A model generated the notes under the pieces. It was not told where the DNA came from, did not search any database, and worked only from the letters and a program-made list of their open reading frames with translations. Below, one piece after another: positions 13,791 to 23,450 of a stretch of DNA of 64,000 bases (the stretch's first letter is position 1; the number at the start of each line of letters is the position of its first letter). The position numbers were made by a program, and so were the translations under genes. Source of the stretch: Arthrobacter sp. YD4 (GTDB lineage Bacteria; Actinomycetota; Actinomycetes; Actinomycetales; Micrococcaceae); assembly GCF_030410515.1 (NCBI RefSeq), contig NZ_JAUHHD010000003.1, positions 248,001 through 312,000 on the forward strand. The letters are read 5' to 3'.

Positions 13791-15368
13791 ATGACGGCGC
13801 CTGTACCTGCGGCGGGGAAGACGGCTGCCGGTACGTCCCGGGCATCCTCCGGGGCACCGTCGGCGGCGGCCCCGGACGACGTGGACAACGCACGCTCACC
13901 CATCTTCTCCGGATTCCTGGGCTCGCTGTTCATGTTCATCGGGTCCCTCGGCGTCGGCTGGCTGGCACCGGTCTCCGAACTGCGCCGTCTGCCGCTCTTC
14001 ATCTGGATGCGCACCGAGGCCGTGGGCGTCGGCATGTGCATCGTGCTGCTGGCGGTTGGCGGAATGCTGCTGGTGCGGGCGTGGCTGCGGCTGGGCCAGC
14101 GGGTGCGGCACTGGGGCGCCGGTGCGCGGAAGGCGACCTTGACCGCCGTCGTCGCGTGGGGCCTGCCGATGATGTTCTCCGTGCCGCTCTTCAGCCGCGA
14201 CGTCTATGCCTACATCGGCCAGGGCCGGCTGATGGTCGAGGGCTTCAACCCCTACGAGAACGGCATCTCCGCGCTCTCCAACTACTTCCAGCTCGGCGCG
14301 GACAAGATGTGGACCGAGGCGCCGGTGCCCTACGGCCAGCTATTCCTCTGGATTGAGCAGTTCGTCGTGTGGTCCACCAACGTCCAGCCGGAGGCCAGCA
14401 TCATGCTGTTCCGGCTGGCCGCACTCGTGGGGATCGTGCTCTGCATCATCTATGTCCCGAAGCTCGCGGAACTCCACGGGGTCAACCCGCACCGCGCCCT
14501 GTGGCTGACCGCCGCCAACCCGCTGTTCCTGACCAACTTCATCGCCAGCGTCCACAACGACGCGCTGATGATCGGTCTGGCCCTCGCCGGCCTCTACTAC
14601 TGCGCCACCAAGCGGGTGCTGGTGGGCCTGGTCCTGGTGACGCTCTCGATTGCGGTCAAGCCGATCACGATCGTCTTCCTGCCCTTCATCGGGCTCCTGT
14701 GGGCCGGCAGGAACGCCCGGTGGCCGCGGAAGTTCGTGTTCTGGGCCCTGACCGCCGGGATCAGTGTGGGCCTGCTCTACGCCATGAGCGCCGTCAACGG
14801 TTTCGGCTTCGGCTGGATCAACGGCCTGTCCGCCCCCGGCAGCATCTGGATCTGGTACGCCCCGGTGGGCCTGGTCGGGCTGATCGTCGCCTCCATTTCC
14901 AACGCCTTCGGCCTCGACGGCTGGGGCTTGGCCAAGTACGTGTACGACGCCGGCAAGGTCCTGGCGCTGGGGATCGTGGCCTGGCAGATTTTCCGCGGCG
15001 ACTACGACCGGCTGATGCGCCGCCTGACCCTGGCCTTCGCCGCCGTCGTGTTCCTCGCCCCGATGATCCAGTCCTGGTACGTGGTGTGGCTGATCCCGCT
15101 CTTCGCCGTCACCGGTATCCGCGACGACTGGCAGGTCAAGGCCCTGTACTTCATGGTCTCGTTCTTCATGGTCTACGCGATTTCCGACCAGCTGGAGGTC
15201 TTCCCCTACCTGCAGAGCCAGGACCTGGGCCTGGCGCTGGCCCTGGCCCGCAACGCCGCCGCGATCATCGCCCTGCTGTTCGCGCTCTACCTGATCTTCC
15301 TGGACCCCAAGACTAAACAGCTGTTCAGCAAGCCGGAGGAACCGGTCACCAGCCGGCCCGTCATCTGA
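13791..15368 (+). CDS. mptB: Polyprenol-phosphomannose-dependent alpha-1,6-mannosyltransferase (MptB-like, GT-C)
   Basis: MptB-type enzymes use polyprenyl-phospho-mannose to build the alpha-1,6-mannan backbone of lipomannan at the outer face of the membrane. The protein has about 525 residues and 12 or more hydrophobic segments. The conserved loop FSRDVYAYIGQGRLMVEGF followed by NPYENG holds the catalytic aspartate of this GT-C branch. YVVWLIPLFAV and SIAVKPITIVFLPFIGLLW are further family segments. ATG 13791 is chosen as the start; the open frame extends 39 codons further up but covers a TACGAT -10 element (13678-13683). The gene name rests on the motif and topology. Confidence 0.82.
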   Translation: MTAPVPAAGKTAAGTSRASSGAPSAAAPDDVDNARSPIFSGFLGSLFMFIGSLGVGWLAPVSELRRLPLFIWMRTEAVGVGMCIVLLAVGGMLLVRAWLRLGQRVRHWGAGARKATLTAVVAWGLPMMFSVPLFSRDVYAYIGQGRLMVEGFNPYENGISALSNYFQLGADKMWTEAPVPYGQLFLWIEQFVVWSTNVQPEASIMLFRLAALVGIVLCIIYVPKLAELHGVNPHRALWLTAANPLFLTNFIASVHNDALMIGLALAGLYYCATKRVLVGLVLVTLSIAVKPITIVFLPFIGLLWAGRNARWPRKFVFWALTAGISVGLLYAMSAVNGFGFGWINGLSAPGSIWIWYAPVGLVGLIVASISNAFGLDGWGLAKYVYDAGKVLALGIVAWQIFRGDYDRLMRRLTLAFAAVVFLAPMIQSWYVVWLIPLFAVTGIRDDWQVKALYFMVSFFMVYAISDQLEVFPYLQSQDLGLALALARNAAAIIALLFALYLIFLDPKTKQLFSKPEEPVTSRPVI

Positions 15369-16083
15369 GGCGGGTCACCTGGGGCCCCTCCTCCAAGGGT
15401 GCGGCTGGTCCCAGCTTCCTTAACGCCTCGCGGCGGGAGAGCGGGCTCAACCCGTCCCCGGCGCGGTCGACGAAGCCCCGGACCCAGTCCGGATCCGTCG
15501 TGGAGAAGTCCCGCAAGGCCCAGCCGATGGCCTTACGGATGAAGAATTCACGGTCGCCGAGGTTGGCCGTGATCACGTCCGCCAGCAACGCCCGGTCCGT
15601 GGCGCCCTTGGCTCCCAGCTGGGCGGTGATGGAAGCACGGCGGATCCAGAGGTCCGGGTCCTGGCTCCACCGGCGCAGCAGCGACGCCATCGTTCCCGGG
15701 TGGGCCAGCAGCAGACCGCCCAGGCGGTGCGCCAGGGAATCGACCAAGTCCCACCAGGCACCGTCGCGGATGATCTCCTCGTACAGGGGAAGCATGGCGA
15801 GCTCGTCCCGGGCCAGCCGTAAGCCGGTGAGTTCGATGGCCGCGAGCCGTTCCTCCCGCCAGCGTGCCTCGCGCCACAGCCCGGTGACGGCGGCGGTAAG
15901 TTCAGACAGCGACTGCGGCGGCAACCGCCGGGCGGCATTCCTGACGATGGCCCGGACCTCCGGGACCCGGACGCCCAGGGATGGCATCTTTGACTTCAGA
16001 TACCGCTGGGCCGCCGCGCCGCGAACCGGATCCGCCGCGACGTGCAGGGCAGTGCGGATGGTGGTGACGAGGCCTTCGGACAT
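15361..16083 (-). CDS. DNA alkylation repair protein, AlkD/HEAT-repeat family
   Basis: AlkD-like glycosylases are all-helical HEAT-repeat proteins that excise cationic alkylated bases such as 3-methyladenine. The 240-residue protein has the family blocks SLGVRVPEVRAIV, RFxxEE-like REARWREERLAAIEL, DGAWWDLVDSLAHRLGG, and FIRKAIGWALRDFSTTDP, with tryptophans and an aspartate in positions typical of the DNA-binding cleft. ATG 16083 has TACAGT 6 nt upstream, consistent with a leaderless transcript. The 3' end overlaps the convergent mannosyltransferase by 8 bp. Some family members have lost catalysis, so activity is inferred. Confidence 0.88.
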   Translation of the reverse strand: MSEGLVTTIRTALHVAADPVRGAAAQRYLKSKMPSLGVRVPEVRAIVRNAARRLPPQSLSELTAAVTGLWREARWREERLAAIELTGLRLARDELAMLPLYEEIIRDGAWWDLVDSLAHRLGGLLLAHPGTMASLLRRWSQDPDLWIRRASITAQLGAKGATDRALLADVITANLGDREFFIRKAIGWALRDFSTTDPDWVRGFVDRAGDGLSPLSRREALRKLGPAAPLEEGPQVTRLR

Positions 16084-16152
16084 GCGGCAACTGTAGGGCA
16101 GTCCGGCCGGTCTGCGCTCCTGCCGTTCCTCCGGCTTGGCGTTTCCTCCGGC

Positions 16153-16626
16153 CTAGCGGTCGCGGGTGCCCTTGCCGGCCAGACGGGTGCGCTGGCGGTG
16201 CGCGGTCAGCCGGAGCTGGATGATGCGGGCGGCCCCGGCGATGGCTACCAGCACCCCGCCGCCGACTGCGGCGATGAACAACGCCACCCCCAGCGGGACG
16301 GCTCCCGCCAGTCCGAAGTACTTGACCTGGACGTAGTCCTGGTTCTGCAGGATGAAGACGATCAGCAGGATCAGCACCACAAGGGCGACGGCGACGACGG
16401 TCCAGACCATCCCGGCGCGGGTCACCTGGCGGGCCTCGTGCGTGGGCGCGGGTGCTGCCGTGGTGGCGGGGGCGGGCTCCGGCGTGGGAGCCTCTGCGGG
16501 CGTCCGGGCGGGGGCGGACGTGGCCGCCGGGGTGTCCTCCCGGGGGAGTCCGGTGGTTGCGTGCTGCGGTGTCGCCGGGGTGTCGGCCTGGTCGTAGGAG
16601 TCGAATCCGCGGGGCGTCTGCGTCAT
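16153..16626 (-). CDS. LapA-domain membrane protein (DUF1049)
   Basis: The 157-residue protein has a disordered N-terminus rich in Thr, Ala and Pro (about residues 1-75) followed by two membrane segments (TVVAVALVVLILLIVFILQN and PLGVALFIAAVGGGVLVAIA). The linking block QNQDYVQVKYFGL and the basic tail LRLTAHRQRTRLAG are typical of LapA/YciM-associated domains. In Gram-negatives LapA acts in lipopolysaccharide control; in Actinobacteria the role is unknown. ATG 16626 is preferred, with AAGGCAG as the ribosome site and a TAGTAT -10-like element about 60 bp upstream. Confidence 0.82.
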   Translation of the reverse strand: MTQTPRGFDSYDQADTPATPQHATTGLPREDTPAATSAPARTPAEAPTPEPAPATTAAPAPTHEARQVTRAGMVWTVVAVALVVLILLIVFILQNQDYVQVKYFGLAGAVPLGVALFIAAVGGGVLVAIAGAARIIQLRLTAHRQRTRLAGKGTRDR

Positions 16627-16766
16627 GGCTGCCTTACTTTCGGTTACGGGCCGGAGCCCTGCCTCCATCTCTCGACTCAATACTAAGCCTGCTTATGGCT
16701 TGGGCGGGAGACGGCGCTCCGGAAGCTGAGCCGGGGAGCCCAAGAAGCGGCGGGAGCTTAATCGGA

Positions 16767-16803
16767 ACGGCCCCGGTCACGGATAGTCCGTGACCGGGGC
16801 CGT
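16767..16803 (-). terminator. Terminator of tRNA-Arg
   Basis: A perfect 17-bp stem with a three-base loop lies just downstream of the tRNA-Arg gene on the minus strand. Confidence 0.8.
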
Positions 16804-16808
16804 GCAGG

Positions 16809-16881
16809 CGCCCCAGGAGGGAATCGAACCCCCGACCGGCGGATTAGAAGGCCGCTGCTCTATCCCCTGAGCTACTGGGGC
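16809..16881 (-). tRNA. tRNA-Arg (TCT anticodon)
   Basis: On the minus strand the acceptor GCCCCAG pairs with CTGGGGC, the D arm is GCTCAGGGGATAGAGC, the anticodon loop is CTTCTAA (anticodon TCT, reading AGA), and the T arm is GGGGGTTCGATTCCC. The 5' leader contains an 8-bp hairpin (GCGTGCCC with GGGCACGC) downstream of a TAAACT -10-like element near 16921. Confidence 0.95.
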
Positions 16882-17040
16882 ACTCGCGTGCCCATCGGCC
16901 GGAGCCGGGCACGCCTCAAGAAGTTTACCGTGCCACCACGGCCCATTTTCCACATAGCCCCGGTACGGACTGCCGTGCGCCGGACCCCGGTTGCAGAGTG
17001 GGAAGGACCAGCCAGCCTTCCCATGAGACAGGACATACCA

Positions 17041-17547
17041 ATGAATGACAGCATCACCATTCGGGGCTTCGTCGCCACGGAGATCAAGAGTTCGACGACG
17101 CCCGGCGGCGTCGCCACCGCGTCCTTCCGGCTGGGTTCCACCGGACGGCGCTTCGACCGGGCGGCCAACGCCTGGGTGGACGGGACCACCAACTGGTTCA
17201 CCGTGCAGGGCTACCGCCAGCTGGCCGGCAACATGGCCTGCAGTATCCGGAAAGGGCAGCCCGTCATCGTTGCCGGCAGGCTCAAGATCCGCACCTGGGA
17301 GTCGGAGGGCCGCATCCACCACGCCGTGGACATCGATGCCGACGCCATCGGTCACGACCTGTCGTGGGGCGCCGCCAACTTCACCCGCAATACCGGCGGG
17401 CAGCAACAGCAGTCGGACGGGGCGGACCAGGGTGGGACTCCGGGAGCCGCCGGGCAGGGGAGCGGCGGCGACGGCGGAGCCGACGCCGCGGAGGAGTTGC
17501 CCGACTTCGACGAGGAAACCGGAGAGGTGAAGGAGGACGCCGCCTGA
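17041..17547 (+). CDS. ssb: Single-stranded DNA-binding protein paralogue
   Basis: SSB binds and protects single-stranded DNA during replication, repair or uptake. The 168-residue protein has an OB fold over about residues 1-110 (ITIRGFVATEIKSS, NWFTVQGYRQLAGNMACSI, KGQPVIVAGRLKIRTWE). A disordered Gln/Gly-rich linker follows, with an acidic end (LPDFDEETGEVKEDAA). It lacks the canonical C-terminal DDDIPF-type tip that recruits repair partners. It is not beside rpsF and rpsR, so it is likely a second SSB, as seen in several Actinobacteria. ATG 17041 fits the fold start; the upstream open frame is non-coding. Confidence 0.88.
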   Translation: MNDSITIRGFVATEIKSSTTPGGVATASFRLGSTGRRFDRAANAWVDGTTNWFTVQGYRQLAGNMACSIRKGQPVIVAGRLKIRTWESEGRIHHAVDIDADAIGHDLSWGAANFTRNTGGQQQQSDGADQGGTPGAAGQGSGGDGGADAAEELPDFDEETGEVKEDAA

Positions 17548-17668
17548 GGGCCTCGTTTCCCGGCCAGTGCCAGCAGGCTGCCGGCACCGCCGACCAGAGG
17601 GGCTCGGACAAGAGCGGTGAAGGCGGTGACGGCGATGTCCGGACCGGTGCCGGTGGCAGAATGGCCGG

Positions 17669-18178
17669 GTGACCCGGCCCAGACTCCTTCCCCGCGCGCT
17701 GTTCCCGACGTCCGCCACCCTGGCAGGCATTGTGGTGGCAGCAGCCCTCGCCGGATGCACCGGGTCGGGCGATACAGTCGCCCCCGCGGCATCAGCGTCC
17801 ACCGCCGTCGCGACCGTGACGGCCACGCCCACAGCCCCCTCCGCGCCCACGCCCACGGCTCCTTCGACGGCGGGCGGCTCGGCGGCCACGCAACCCGAGG
17901 ATGCGGCCAAGGTGCGCGACGCGCTCGCCGGCCTCGCCGCTGGGTCGGTGCCGGGGACGGACAGCGTGCGGGCGGCCCTGGTCCGGGCCGGTTACGCTCA
18001 CGGGGCCATCGAGGTCACCGCCAGCCGGACCCCCACGGGCCTGGACGCCGACGCCGTGGAAGCGTCCGTCCGGCAGGGCGGGGACTGCGTCGTCGCCCAG
18101 ATCCGGGGGCGGTCCGTCACCGCCACCGTCCTGCCGGCCCTCGCCGACGGCCGCTGCCTCGCGGGCCCGGCCGCCTGA
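17669..18178 (+). CDS. Putative lipoprotein (DUF6993-like)
   Basis: The 169-residue protein begins with a basic n-region and a hydrophobic stretch ending in the lipobox LAGC near residue 29, so it should be lipidated and held on the outer face of the membrane. A Thr/Ala/Pro-rich linker (residues 35-75) leads to a small domain with ALVRAGYAHGAIEVTASRT and two cysteines (GDCVVAQIRG and GRCLAGP) that could form a disulfide. The domain resembles an uncharacterised actinobacterial lipoprotein family. GTG 17669 is the best start; CAGAAT lies 6 nt upstream. It precedes ettA by 82 bp. Confidence 0.72.
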   Translation: MTRPRLLPRALFPTSATLAGIVVAAALAGCTGSGDTVAPAASASTAVATVTATPTAPSAPTPTAPSTAGGSAATQPEDAAKVRDALAGLAAGSVPGTDSVRAALVRAGYAHGAIEVTASRTPTGLDADAVEASVRQGGDCVVAQIRGRSVTATVLPALADGRCLAGPAA

Positions 18179-18260
18179 CCGGTCTCCCCCGGTATGGGCG
18201 GCGCGGAACCTGTCGCCTCGGAATGTGAGTTATCAGCGCCGAACCACTAGATTTGAGAGT

Positions 18261-19943
<1,683 letters not shown>

Positions 19944-19961
19944 TTCCGCGGCCGGCCCGCC

Positions 19962-20013
19962 AACGCAAAAGCCCGGCGCGCCCCCGAGAGGGGGTGCGCC
20001 GGGCTTATGCGTT
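19962..20013. terminator. Bidirectional terminator between ettA and tesB
   Basis: A long hairpin has AACGCA/TGCGTT outer arms and a near-perfect 16-bp GC-rich inner stem. It sits between two convergent genes. Confidence 0.85.
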
Positions 20014-20027
20014 AAAGGCGTTCGCCG

Positions 20028-20948
20028 TTACCGGGGCGCCGGTTCCGTGGGCACCCGGATCATGCCCTCCTGCGCCACGGTGGCGACGTGCCGGCCGTCG
20101 CGGCTGAAGATCTTCCCGGTCGCCAGGCCTCGGGCGCCCTGGGCGCTGGGGGATTCCTGCACGTACAGCAGCCATTCGTCCACCCGCACGGGCCGGTGCC
20201 ACCACATGGCGTGGTCCAGGCTCGCCACGGACATCCCCGGCGTAATCCAGCTCAAGCCGTGCCGCCGCAGGACCGACTCCAGGAGGGTGTAGTCGCTGGC
20301 GTAGGCCAGCGCGGCGCGGTGCAGGCCGGGATCGTCCGGCATCGGTCCAAAGGTCCGCATCCACACGGCGTTGCGGGCCTCCTTGGGCCCCTCGGCCGAG
20401 ACATACAGGGCAGGGTCCACGTGGCGGATGTCGAAGGGCCGCTCATAGGCCCAGTGCCGGGCCACCGGGTGGTCGAACTTGCCCAGCAGGTCGGCCGTGC
20501 TCGGCAGCGACTCCGGGTCCGGGATTCCCTCCGGCATCTGCGTCTGGTGCTCGATGCCCTCATCCTCGTCCTGGAAAGAGGCGATCATCGACAGGATCGG
20601 CTTGCCGTCCTGGTATGCGTGGACCCGGCGGGCCGAGAAGGAGCGCCCGTCGCGGAGCCGCTGGACGCCGAAAGTGATCGGCTGGTTCGCGTCGCCCGGC
20701 CGCAGGAAATACCCGTGCATCGAGTGCACGCCCCGGCCCTCGGGAACCGTCCTGCTGCCGGCCACCAGCGACTGCGCCAGCACCTGGCCGCCGAACACCC
20801 GCTGCCGGGGCTGCTTTTGCGACGGGCCCAGGAAAATGTCCTCGTCCGTCCGGGCGCCCTGAAGTTCGCCCAGGTCCAGGAGCTGGATGAGCGAGGTGGT
20901 CGGGTCCTCCGGGGGTGCGGCCTGCACTGCGGCTTCGGCTTCAGTCAT
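20028..20948 (-). CDS. tesB: Acyl-CoA thioesterase II
   Basis: TesB hydrolyses acyl-CoA to free fatty acid and CoA. The 306-residue protein is a double hot-dog fold. The first half contains RVFGGQVLAQSLVAGSRTV and MHGYFLRPGDANQPI, and the second DHAMWWHRPVRVDEWLLYV and ARGLATGKIFSRDG. The second-half aspartate (SLDHAMWWH) and the catalytic Gln/Thr positions fit TesB. ATG 20948 has TAAAGT 6 nt upstream, a leaderless arrangement. It diverges from the hypothetical gene at 21012, which has an identical TAAAGT hexamer on the other strand. Confidence 0.94.
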   Translation of the reverse strand: MTEAEAAVQAAPPEDPTTSLIQLLDLGELQGARTDEDIFLGPSQKQPRQRVFGGQVLAQSLVAGSRTVPEGRGVHSMHGYFLRPGDANQPITFGVQRLRDGRSFSARRVHAYQDGKPILSMIASFQDEDEGIEHQTQMPEGIPDPESLPSTADLLGKFDHPVARHWAYERPFDIRHVDPALYVSAEGPKEARNAVWMRTFGPMPDDPGLHRAALAYASDYTLLESVLRRHGLSWITPGMSVASLDHAMWWHRPVRVDEWLLYVQESPSAQGARGLATGKIFSRDGRHVATVAQEGMIRVPTEPAPR

Positions 20949-20954
20949 GGTTTG

Positions 20955-21004
20955 ACTTTAGACGGCGGCTTGGCCGGGCTCCAAAGAGGCTCAGCCGGTA
21001 AAGT
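20955..21004. promoter_or_regulatory. Divergent pair of leaderless promoters (tesB and the gene at 21012)
   Basis: TAAAGT on the minus strand (20960-20955) lies 6 nt before the tesB ATG. TAAAGT on the plus strand (20999-21004) lies 7 nt before GTG 21012. The two cores face away from each other within 50 bp. Confidence 0.6.
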
Positions 21005-21011
21005 CGGGAAT

Positions 21012-21671
21012 GTGTCTGATGTCCTCACCGAGTCCCTGCAGTTTTCCGATCCCCGCGACCTTGCCGACCTGCGCACCTTCGCCACCAGGGCCAAGGCGGT
21101 GGACGACGGCGGCATCCGCCTCAGCGCCGACGGCACCGTCCTGGCCGCCTACGTCTGCCTCCTACGGCCGCGGCTCTTGGGCGAGGGAACGCCGACTATC
21201 CTGGGCCTGCGCACGATGGCTCTGGCCGCGCCCGCCCGGCTGGACGTGACCGTGCCCCTCGCGGCGGTGCTGGACCGCCTGGCCCGCTCGGGGCCCGACG
21301 ACGTCGACCTTCCCGTCCCGCCGATGACCCTGCGGGAATCCTGGGCCGGCGTCGGAGCACCCCGCGGCGGCTGGGAACCGGCCGGCACCGTCCCCGACGC
21401 GGAACTGCGGCGGGCGGCTGAGGAGGGGATCAGGGAGATCGCCGGCATCATCCCGGACAAACCCGGTGCCCTGATCGTCAACAACGCCCGCGCCACCGTC
21501 TGGGGCCGGCCGCTGCCGGCGGCGCACGGGTTGCCCGCGGGGGCGGCCTTCGCGGCGCTGACCCTGGGGTTCCTGGCCGAGGGGGAGCAGTCCGTCTTCC
21601 GCGCCGACACGTGGTTCCGGCTCAGCAGCCCCCGCGGCCACGTGCTGGTCCGCGCAGGGTCCGGCCTCTAG
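21012..21671 (+). CDS. Conserved hypothetical protein, 219 residues
   Basis: I do not recognise a characterised family. The soluble protein lacks a signal peptide and cysteine clusters. It reads as alternating helices and strands with VLAAYVCLLRPRLLGEGTP, LDVTVPLAAVLDRLARSG and a tail SVFRADTWFRLSSPRGHVLV. GTG 21012 is chosen because TAAAGT lies 7 nt upstream; a much longer open frame runs antisense through tesB and is not coding. It resembles proteins seen in many Arthrobacter-type genomes. The 19-bp gap to the convergent maltokinase-cap-like gene suggests compact packing rather than a shared role. Confidence 0.7.
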   Translation: MSDVLTESLQFSDPRDLADLRTFATRAKAVDDGGIRLSADGTVLAAYVCLLRPRLLGEGTPTILGLRTMALAAPARLDVTVPLAAVLDRLARSGPDDVDLPVPPMTLRESWAGVGAPRGGWEPAGTVPDAELRRAAEEGIREIAGIIPDKPGALIVNNARATVWGRPLPAAHGLPAGAAFAALTLGFLAEGEQSVFRADTWFRLSSPRGHVLVRAGSGL

Positions 21672-21690
21672 CGGCCCCCGCGACGACGCC

Positions 21691-22317
21691 CTATCCTTCC
21701 GTGACGGCGGCGAGGGCTACCGGAGTGTCCTGACCCTCCCAGGTGCCGACCAGGGAGCGGGCTGCCGGCGGGACAGCGGGGTCGAGCCGCCGGTAGACCA
21801 AAATTTCCAGCGCACCGGCGCGGATCACGGTCCCCTCCGCGGCGTCGCTGGCCGTGACGTCGCCGACCTCCGGAACCGGTGTACCCGCGGTTCCCGTGCC
21901 GTGCACGGTAACCGACTCGGGGAGGACCTTTTGCCCGCCGTCGACCTGCAGGACATGCTGTGCCTGCGGCGTGCCGGCCAGGATGGCACCGGCCAGGGCA
22001 CGGACGTAGGCCGGGTCCGCGCACGCGTCGTAGACCCAGCGGCTGCCCAGGACGGAGTGTTCCATGGTGCCGACCAGGTGATCGTCGCCGCCGGGCAGGG
22101 GAGCGCCCCGGTAGCTGAGCGGCACCTGGAACACGGCGCCGCCGGAACGCACCAGGATGGTCTCGAGGCCCACCTCCCCCTCCGGGTCGTCGAAGCGGAA
22201 GTGCCCGGCCTTCTCCGGGGCGGACCCGGTGTCCGGGAACCAGGACCGGCCGGGGAGCCAGCGCTCGAGGAGTTCCATCTTGGAGGGGGTCAACGTTGCC
22301 TGATGAATGATCGCCAT
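21691..22317 (-). CDS. CG0192-type protein resembling the maltokinase N-terminal cap domain
   Basis: The 208-residue protein begins MAIIHQATLTPSKMELLERW and has LPGRSWFP, FRFDDPEGEVGLETILV, VFQVPLSYRGAPL and LVGTMEHSVLGSRWVYDA. Those blocks match the cap domain found at the N-terminus of actinobacterial maltokinases and in free-standing CG0192-like proteins. No kinase domain follows, so this is the stand-alone form, whose role is unknown. ATG 22317 has TAGGCT 7 nt upstream. The free-standing form does not sit beside treS or glgE here, so a link to the trehalose-glycogen pathway is only by homology. Confidence 0.75.
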   Translation of the reverse strand: MAIIHQATLTPSKMELLERWLPGRSWFPDTGSAPEKAGHFRFDDPEGEVGLETILVRSGGAVFQVPLSYRGAPLPGGDDHLVGTMEHSVLGSRWVYDACADPAYVRALAGAILAGTPQAQHVLQVDGGQKVLPESVTVHGTGTAGTPVPEVGDVTASDAAEGTVIRAGALEILVYRRLDPAVPPAARSLVGTWEGQDTPVALAAVTEG

Positions 22318-22397
22318 GACCGCCAGCCTAGACCCGGGGGCGCCGGGAAGTGCTCGGAAGTGCCCGTAAGCGGGCCCGGTACGGGTGGGTACGCAGC

Positions 22398-22850
22398 TCA
22401 GAAGGTCAGCACGTTCAGTTCCGACGCCGGCACGAAACCGAGCCGCGCGTAAAAGCTTCGAGACTCCGACGACGGAGAGAGGAGCATGCGGACCGCGTTG
22501 ATCTCCCGCGAATAGGTCAGGGCGGCCTCCACCAGCTGCGCCCCGATGCCGGCGTTCCTGCGGTCCGGAAGCACATAGACGTTCCCCAGGTACACCCAGC
22601 GTGAGATGTCCTTGCCTGGCTTGGGCATGCGTTCGAACACCATGAGGTTCAGCATGCCCACGGGAACGCCGTTGTGCTCGGCGAGGAAGAAGGTCCGCGG
22701 ATTGGCCTCCAGCCACCGCTTGAGCACGGCGACGAACTCTTCCGGGTCTATGGTCGTGCCGTCGGCGGGTGCCTGTTCGGCCGTCCAGGTGGCCCGCAGC
22801 GCGGCGAGGGCGGGCAGGTCGCCGTCGACCGTTTCGCGAATGGTGATCAT
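22398..22850 (-). CDS. GNAT-family N-acetyltransferase
   Basis: The 150-residue protein is a single GNAT domain. It opens MITIRETVDGDLPALAALR, has the acetyl-CoA loop in YVLPDRRNAGIGAQLVEAAL (the R/Q-x-x-G-x-G/A equivalent is RRNAGIG) and ends with SRSFYARLGFVPASELNVL, the usual motif B region. The substrate cannot be predicted. ATG 22850 has TAGGCT 6 nt upstream, so the mRNA is probably leaderless. A perfect TATAAT lies further up (22907-22902, minus strand) and overlaps the T-rich tail of the glbO terminator. Confidence 0.85.
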   Translation of the reverse strand: MITIRETVDGDLPALAALRATWTAEQAPADGTTIDPEEFVAVLKRWLEANPRTFFLAEHNGVPVGMLNLMVFERMPKPGKDISRWVYLGNVYVLPDRRNAGIGAQLVEAALTYSREINAVRMLLSPSSESRSFYARLGFVPASELNVLTF

Positions 22851-22913
22851 GGCTCCAGCCTAGGCGGAGGGGACCCCTTGCGCGGTCATACCCGGGTGGG
22901 TATTATAAATTTC

Positions 22914-22959
22914 AGAAAGACCCCGGAGGCATCCCCCCAAGTGCCTCCGGGGTCTTTCT
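22914..22959 (-). terminator. Terminator of the mscS-glbO transcript
   Basis: A perfect 17-bp stem (22914-22930 with 22943-22959) is followed on the minus strand by GAAATTTATAAT. Confidence 0.85.
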
Positions 22960-22991
22960 CTGTGTGCCGGCCGGCAAGCGGCGCAACCCGC

Positions 22992-23450
22992 CTAGGCTCC
23001 GGACGGGCTGTTGACCATGGAGAGGGCGGCCCGCTCCATGTAGTCCCACAGGGTTCCCTCGTGGAGCGGCGGGAGCTCCAGGGCATCGACGGCGGTGCGC
23101 ATGTGCCGGAGCCAGGCGTCCTTGGCCTCCGGGGTCACGCGGAACGGCTGGTGCCGCATCCGGAGCCGGGGGTGGCCGCGTTCCTCGCCGTAGGTGGTGG
23201 GACCTCCCCAGTACTGCTCCAGGAACATGAGGAAGCGGCGCTTCGCCGGCGCGAGGTCCTCCTCCGGGTACATGGGCCGCAGCAGCGGGTCGGTGGCGAC
23301 GCCGTCGTAGAACACGTCGATGAGCTTTACGAACGTCTCGTGCCCGCCGACGGCGTGGTAGAAGTTGTCGGTGTAGCCGGGCTTGCTGAAGGGGTCGTTC
23401 TGCATCAGCTGCCGGGGCTGGCGGGGATCTCCGCCGAGGGGGATGGTCAT
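22992..23450 (-). CDS. glbO: Truncated hemoglobin, group II (TrHbO)
   Basis: TrHbO proteins bind O2 and react with NO or peroxide near the membrane; in mycobacteria GlbO is thought to aid respiration or detoxification. The 152-residue protein closely follows M. tuberculosis GlbO after a 25-residue N-terminal addition. It has FYHAVGG, the B10 tyrosine in DVFY (Y48), the CD1 tyrosine in MYPEEDL (Y61), FLEQYWGGP, the proximal histidine in RMRHQPF (H100) and the G8 tryptophan in DAWLRHM (W113). Its ATG overlaps the mscS stop as TAATG, so the two genes are translationally coupled. Confidence 0.95.
   Translation of the reverse strand: MTIPLGGDPRQPRQLMQNDPFSKPGYTDNFYHAVGGHETFVKLIDVFYDGVATDPLLRPMYPEEDLAPAKRRFLMFLEQYWGGPTTYGEERGHPRLRMRHQPFRVTPEAKDAWLRHMRTAVDALELPPLHEGTLWDYMERAALSMVNSPSGA

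Noticed and set aside
20088-21011. Upstream extension of the gene at 21012
   Set aside because: The extension is antisense to tesB. The TAAAGT-N7-GTG leaderless start at 21012 explains the 5' end.
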